Part shown: positions 63,740-64,000 of the stretch, in pieces
Layout: each line of letters opens with the position of its first letter
Numbering within the stretch: the first letter of the stretch is position 1
NCBI GenBank assembly: GCA_029252045.1
Contig: JAQXCD010000002.1
Span: 1 to 64,000 of the forward strand
Direction of reading: 5' to 3'
Length of the DNA: 64,000 nt
DNA from: Sulfitobacter sp.
GTDB taxonomy: Bacteria; Pseudomonadota; Alphaproteobacteria; Rhodobacterales; Rhodobacteraceae
Program-made: the position numbers and the translations under genes
Notes under the pieces: model-generated
Database searches by the model: none
Told to the model about the DNA's origin: nothing
What the model saw: only the letters and a program-made list of their open reading frames with translations

Positions 63740-64000
63740 TCAGCTGCCCCGATAGGTGGAGTAGCCGAACGGCGACAGCAAAAGTGGCACATGGTAGTGC
63801 GCATCCGGATCCGAGATACCAAAGCGCAGCGGGATCACATCCAGAAAACGCGGCGCTTCGGGTGGCGTGCCGATACGGTCCAGATAGGCACCCGCTTCAA
63901 AGACCAGCTCATAGGTGCCAGTCCGGAAATCGGCCGCTGGCAGAATATGGGCATCAGTACGGCCATCGTCGTTGGTACGCATCTGGGCGCAGCGCGTCCG
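63740..64000 (-). CDS. uraH: 5-hydroxyisourate hydrolase, 5' end outside window
   Basis: The C-terminal 86 residues of a transthyretin-like HIU hydrolase: [51 protein letters not shown] and the signature end YSTYRGS. The frame is open beyond the window edge. It converts 5-hydroxyisourate to OHCU in urate catabolism. The purine-degradation neighbours presumably continue past 64000. Confidence 0.92.
   Translation of the reverse strand, partial: RTRCAQMRTNDDGRTDAHILPAADFRTGTYELVFEAGAYLDRIGTPPEAPRFLDVIPLRFGISDPDAHYHVPLLLSPFGYSTYRGS

Noticed and set aside
1-64000. tRNA genes, rRNA genes or CRISPR arrays
   Set aside because: No cloverleaf-like sequence, rRNA segment or regularly spaced direct repeats were seen; a covariance-model search would settle small RNA genes.

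Overview
This window looks like chromosomal DNA of a marine alphaproteobacterium of the Rhodobacteraceae (Roseobacter group). The grounds are the gene content and order: ftsK next to lolA, rsmB-heparinase-purH-lspA-DUF3035-M16-M16, rbfA/truB/rpsO/pnp, hspQ, an OmpR-family regulator, 16-stranded-type porins, two dimethylglycine/sarcosine-dehydrogenase-like proteins, and fairly GC-rich coding DNA. No rRNA, tRNA, CRISPR array or complete prophage is seen. The species is not identified.

Layout. 1-3580: two tandem homologous porins with matching terminators, separated by an AT-richer segment of about 1.75 kb that holds recombinase debris and small ORFs; the second porin has lost its start codon and RBS. 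3.6-9.6 kb: housekeeping (YggS, L,D-transpeptidase, RibA, response regulator, XthA, thioredoxin/TPR chaperone, LON-domain protein, Trm112-like). 9.5-17.4 kb: UbiH-type hydroxylase, amidase, DapC-like aminotransferase, FtsK, LolA. 17.4-24 kb: lysozyme-fold lipoprotein, AEC transporter, HspQ, gamma-glutamyltransferase, an anti-sigma-factor kinase/STAS pair, thiolase, free-methionine-sulfoxide reductase. 24-32 kb: a one-direction cluster (XRE-cupin regulator, LysE exporter, GFA protein, two FAD/GcvT fusion dehydrogenases, one unknown protein, one homocysteine methyltransferase). Together these would suit stepwise N-demethylation of glycine betaine or a related methylamine. 32-38 kb: RarD, NTF2-like protein, RluA-type synthase, a 183-bp inverted-repeat structure, ALDH, 1-Cys peroxiredoxin, a gene broken by a nonsense codon, and a Tat-exported L,D-transpeptidase.

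38.4-49.2 kb: the translation/RNA cluster rbfA-truB-rpsO-pnp (all minus strand), opened in two places by accessory genes: an amidinotransferase operon with a divergent amidase between rpsO and pnp, and a frameshifted RTX-repeat protein plus a DUF1643 gene between truB and rpsO. 49.2-60.3 kb: DapB, small exported protein, SDHAF4-like protein, RsmB, PhnD-like protein, heparinase II/III, PurH, LspA, DUF3035 lipoprotein and a pair of M16 proteases. 60.3-64 kb: catabolic genes on the minus strand (ALDH16-type double-domain dehydrogenase, DeoC, and a 5-hydroxyisourate hydrolase running off the window).

Most of the window is ordinary core genome. The stretches that merit a second look are the porin/recombinase junctions, the methylamine cluster with its unrecognised member, the amidinotransferase/amidase insertion, the inverted-repeat structure at 34.15-34.33 kb, and three broken genes. 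No wholly new multi-gene system can be claimed from sequence reading alone.
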